This document shows positions 6,048-6,995 of a stretch of 6,995 nucleotides of DNA, one piece after another. Below the pieces are notes generated by a model. It made no database searches. It saw only the letters and a list, made by a program, of their open reading frames with translations, and was not told the DNA's origin. The position numbers and the translations under genes were made by a program. The number at the start of each line of letters is the position of its first letter. Within the stretch, counting starts at the first letter, position 1. The stretch is from Proteobacteria bacterium UBA6920 (GTDB lineage: Bacteria > Pseudomonadota > Gammaproteobacteria > SG8-11): positions 2,143 through 9,137 of the forward strand of contig DKAS01000204.1 in assembly GCA_002448875.1 (NCBI GenBank), read 5' to 3'.

Positions 6048-6096
6048 CGCCTAGCCAATGCGACAATAGCCGCCGTTCACCCCGTTGGCCTAGGCG
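6048..6096 (+). promoter_or_regulatory. Stem-loop 1 in the leader of the exported-protein gene
   Basis: CGCCTAGCCAA (6048-6058) pairs with TTGGCCTAGGCG (6085-6096), giving 11 base pairs with one bulged base on the 3' arm and a 26-nt loop. The 3' arm itself contains the palindrome GCCTAGGC (6088-6095). There is no T-run after the stem, so a simple intrinsic terminator is unlikely. Its role, as RNA structure or protein-binding dyad, is unknown. Confidence 0.45.
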
Positions 6097-6100
6097 CAGG

Positions 6101-6142
6101 CGATCACCCTTATCCGCCCCGGTCATCCTGGCGGCGTGATCG
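6101..6142 (+). promoter_or_regulatory. Stem-loop 2 directly before the ribosome-binding site
   Basis: CGATCAC (6101-6107) pairs perfectly with GTGATCG (6136-6142). Inside, CCGCC (6114-6118) pairs with GGCGG (6130-6134), separated from the outer stem by an asymmetric internal loop. The structure ends 11 nt before the AAGGA ribosome-binding site (6154-6158), leaving that site in an A-rich unpaired stretch. Confidence 0.42.
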
Positions 6143-6164
6143 TATAACAACAAAAGGAAATGGT

Positions 6165-6671
6165 ATGTACGCGAGAGTGTTGATAATCAGCGCCCTGTGC
6201 CTGTTTGCCGTCGCCGCCCACGCCGCGGACAAGGCGGAACTCGCCCTGCTGGAAAAAACCTATCGTGAATTGATCGTGGCCATCCACAACAAGGACCTCG
6301 ACAAGATCATGTCGTTTGTCCACCCCGATGGACTGGGCGGTGCCGACACCAGCACCCCGAAGGAAGACGTGGAAAAAGATCTGCACGATCCTGGCAGCTA
6401 CCTCAGTACCGCCCTCTTTGACAATTCGCTGGAAATGGCCGTGGAACTGTGCGACGACCAGGGCCGCGCGCCGCTGAGTCCCTACGCTTTCTATGAGAAG
6501 TTCGGTGACAAATACAAGGTCACCACCCAGGTGCTCAAGGAAGGGGAATACTATTCCGTCGGTTCTACCGCCAAGAGCAATGACAAGAATCCTTGCCAGT
6601 ACTTTCTGTTCGGACTGACCTTCGCGAAAACCAAGGAAGGCAAGTTCCTGTTGATCTCGAATTTCCGCTGA
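6165..6671 (+). CDS. Exported small protein, possibly NTF2/SnoaL-like
   Basis: The product has 168 residues and starts with a classical Sec signal peptide: MYAR, a hydrophobic core VLIISALCLFAVAA, then AHA with likely cleavage after residue 20. The mature protein (about 148 residues) should be periplasmic or secreted. Its first part, LALLEKTYRELIVAIHNKDLDKIMSFVHPDG, has the amphipathic helix and N-K-D-L-D-K-I-M-x-F pattern seen at the start of NTF2/SnoaL-like folds. The rest is mixed alpha/beta, ending in a strand, GKFLLISNF. That family call is weak, and I do not recognise a specific protein. C96 and C144 are the only cysteines in the mature part and could form a disulfide. ATG 6165 follows AAGGA by 6 nt; the open frame extends upstream but lacks any signal sequence there. 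The gene is monocistronic as far as can be seen, preceded by two stem-loops and followed 136 bp later by a response regulator. Confidence 0.85.
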   Translation: MYARVLIISALCLFAVAAHAADKAELALLEKTYRELIVAIHNKDLDKIMSFVHPDGLGGADTSTPKEDVEKDLHDPGSYLSTALFDNSLEMAVELCDDQGRAPLSPYAFYEKFGDKYKVTTQVLKEGEYYSVGSTAKSNDKNPCQYFLFGLTFAKTKEGKFLLISNFR

Positions 6672-6746
6672 CCTTTCCGCCCGCTGAGGACAAGCGCGGC
6701 GGCTGCGGGAGGGACGGCAGCGCGCCCCCGCCGGTACGCCCGCTGC

Positions 6747-6765
6747 GTGATATTACCGTGATATT
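6747..6765 (+). promoter_or_regulatory. Direct repeat GTGATATT with 11-bp phasing
   Basis: GTGATATT occurs at 6747-6754 and 6758-6765, one helical turn apart. Tandem direct repeats with 11-bp phasing are a typical binding arrangement for OmpR/PhoB-family regulators. The site lies about 42 bp before a gene with an OmpR/PhoB-like receiver domain, so autoregulation is a reasonable guess. Confidence 0.35.
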
Positions 6766-6775
6766 TCACCGGTAA
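6753..6775 (+). repeat. Hairpin between the exported-protein and response-regulator genes
   Basis: TTACC-GTGA (6753-6761), loop TATT, TCAC (6766-6769), one bulged C (6770) and GGTAA (6771-6775) form a 9-bp stem with a tetraloop. It could help end the upstream transcript, but no T-run follows. It overlaps the direct repeat at 6747-6765, so the DNA may instead act as an operator. Confidence 0.4.
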
Positions 6776-6807
6776 GCTTGCGAACTGTCAGGGGACAAAC
6801 CCTATAT

Positions 6808-6995
6808 ATGTTCAAACACATACTTATCATCGAAGACAATCTGGATCTGGCCAAACTGCTGGAAATGCACCTGGCGGATCTGGGCTACCGCAGCACCCTG
6901 GCGTTTGACGGCATCAACGGCCTGCAAACCGCCAATGCCGGTCAATATGATCTGGTGATCCTCGACATCATGCTGCCCGGCCTGGACGGCCTGGA
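6808..6995 (+). CDS. Response regulator, receiver domain (3' truncated by window edge)
   Basis: Sixty-two residues of a CheY-like receiver domain are visible. MFKHILIIEDN carries the acidic pair E9-D10, and D53 in L-V-I-L-D-I-M-L-P-G-L-D-G is the expected phosphoacceptor, followed by the conserved P57-G58. The LGY-x-x-x-x-A-F-D-G spacing and the DIMLPGLDG motif are characteristic of OmpR/PhoB-type transcriptional regulators, but the output domain lies outside the window, so the class is inferred. ATG 6808 begins at the normal distance from the first strand. The best Shine-Dalgarno sequence, AGGGGA (6790-6795), is 12 nt upstream, longer than usual. AGGG (6790-6793) can pair with CCCT (6800-6803) in a small hairpin that would cover the site or shorten its distance to the start. 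A partner sensor kinase would be expected downstream. Confidence 0.93.
   Translation, partial: MFKHILIIEDNLDLAKLLEMHLADLGYRSTLAFDGINGLQTANAGQYDLVILDIMLPGLDGL

Larger units (their letters stand above)
5797..6164. other. Divergent intergenic region between ycgL and the exported-protein gene
   Basis: No gene is supported in these 368 bp. The left part (5797-5840) is very AT-rich, with a run of eight T at 5825-5832, and probably contains the ycgL promoter. The middle (about 5860-5960) is GC-rich without clear signals. The right part contains a 5-bp dyad GTTGC-CT-GCAAC (5980-5991) and two consecutive stem-loops (6048-6096 and 6101-6142) just before the next gene. CGATCAC occurs at 6014-6020 and 6101-6107, and its complement GTGATCG at 6136-6142. 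I found no convincing plus-strand promoter. Confidence 0.45.

Noticed and set aside
6778..6808. TTGCGA and TATATA as a promoter for the response regulator
   Set aside because: Spacing is 19 bp and the -10 abuts the ATG, so transcription would start inside the coding region with no usable downstream start before the receiver motifs.

Overview
The window looks like a moderately GC-rich stretch of chromosome from a non-enteric gammaproteobacterium. The main support is the gene set: MnmC, a YceH-type protein, a YheU-type protein, DjlA and a YcgL-type protein are all typical of that class, and YheU and YcgL are largely confined to it. I see no transposase, integrase, CRISPR array, tRNA or rRNA, and nothing that marks a mobile island.

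Layout. Positions 1-213 hold the C-terminal end of a plus-strand gene, probably a DUF4340-type protein. After a 227-bp gap with a candidate promoter comes a plus-strand zinc-ribbon Nudix hydrolase (441-1007). It converges, with an 11-bp gap, on a minus-strand run read leftward from 5207: mnmC (5207-3255), yceH (3244-2573), yheU (2503-2240), djlA (2243-1419) and a two-helix membrane protein of unknown function (1285-1019). mnmC and yceH are 10 bp apart, and yheU and djlA overlap by 4 bp, so mnmC-yceH-yheU-djlA is probably one operon. The small membrane gene has its own good promoter. A 343-bp AT-richer gap (5208-5550) lies upstream of mnmC. It carries a perfect DnaA box, a one-mismatch box, an AT-rich 8-bp inverted repeat and a cluster of TGACA/TGTCA pentamers. 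A ycgL-type gene follows (5796-5551, minus), then a long leader with two consecutive stem-loops before a plus-strand gene for an exported small protein (6165-6671). The window ends inside the receiver domain of a two-component response regulator (from 6808). An 11-bp-phased direct repeat and a hairpin precede that gene.

Function. MnmC performs the last two steps of mnm5(s2)U34 wobble-base modification in tRNA. DjlA is a DnaK co-chaperone. YceH, YheU and YcgL are conserved proteins of poorly known function. The operon reads as housekeeping functions around translation and protein quality. The response regulator probably begins a separate signalling unit.

No gene here belongs to a recognisable new system. 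The most unusual points are the DnaA-box intergenic region, a DjlA whose N-terminal membrane anchor looks degenerate, the structured leader of the exported protein, and the phased repeat before the response regulator.
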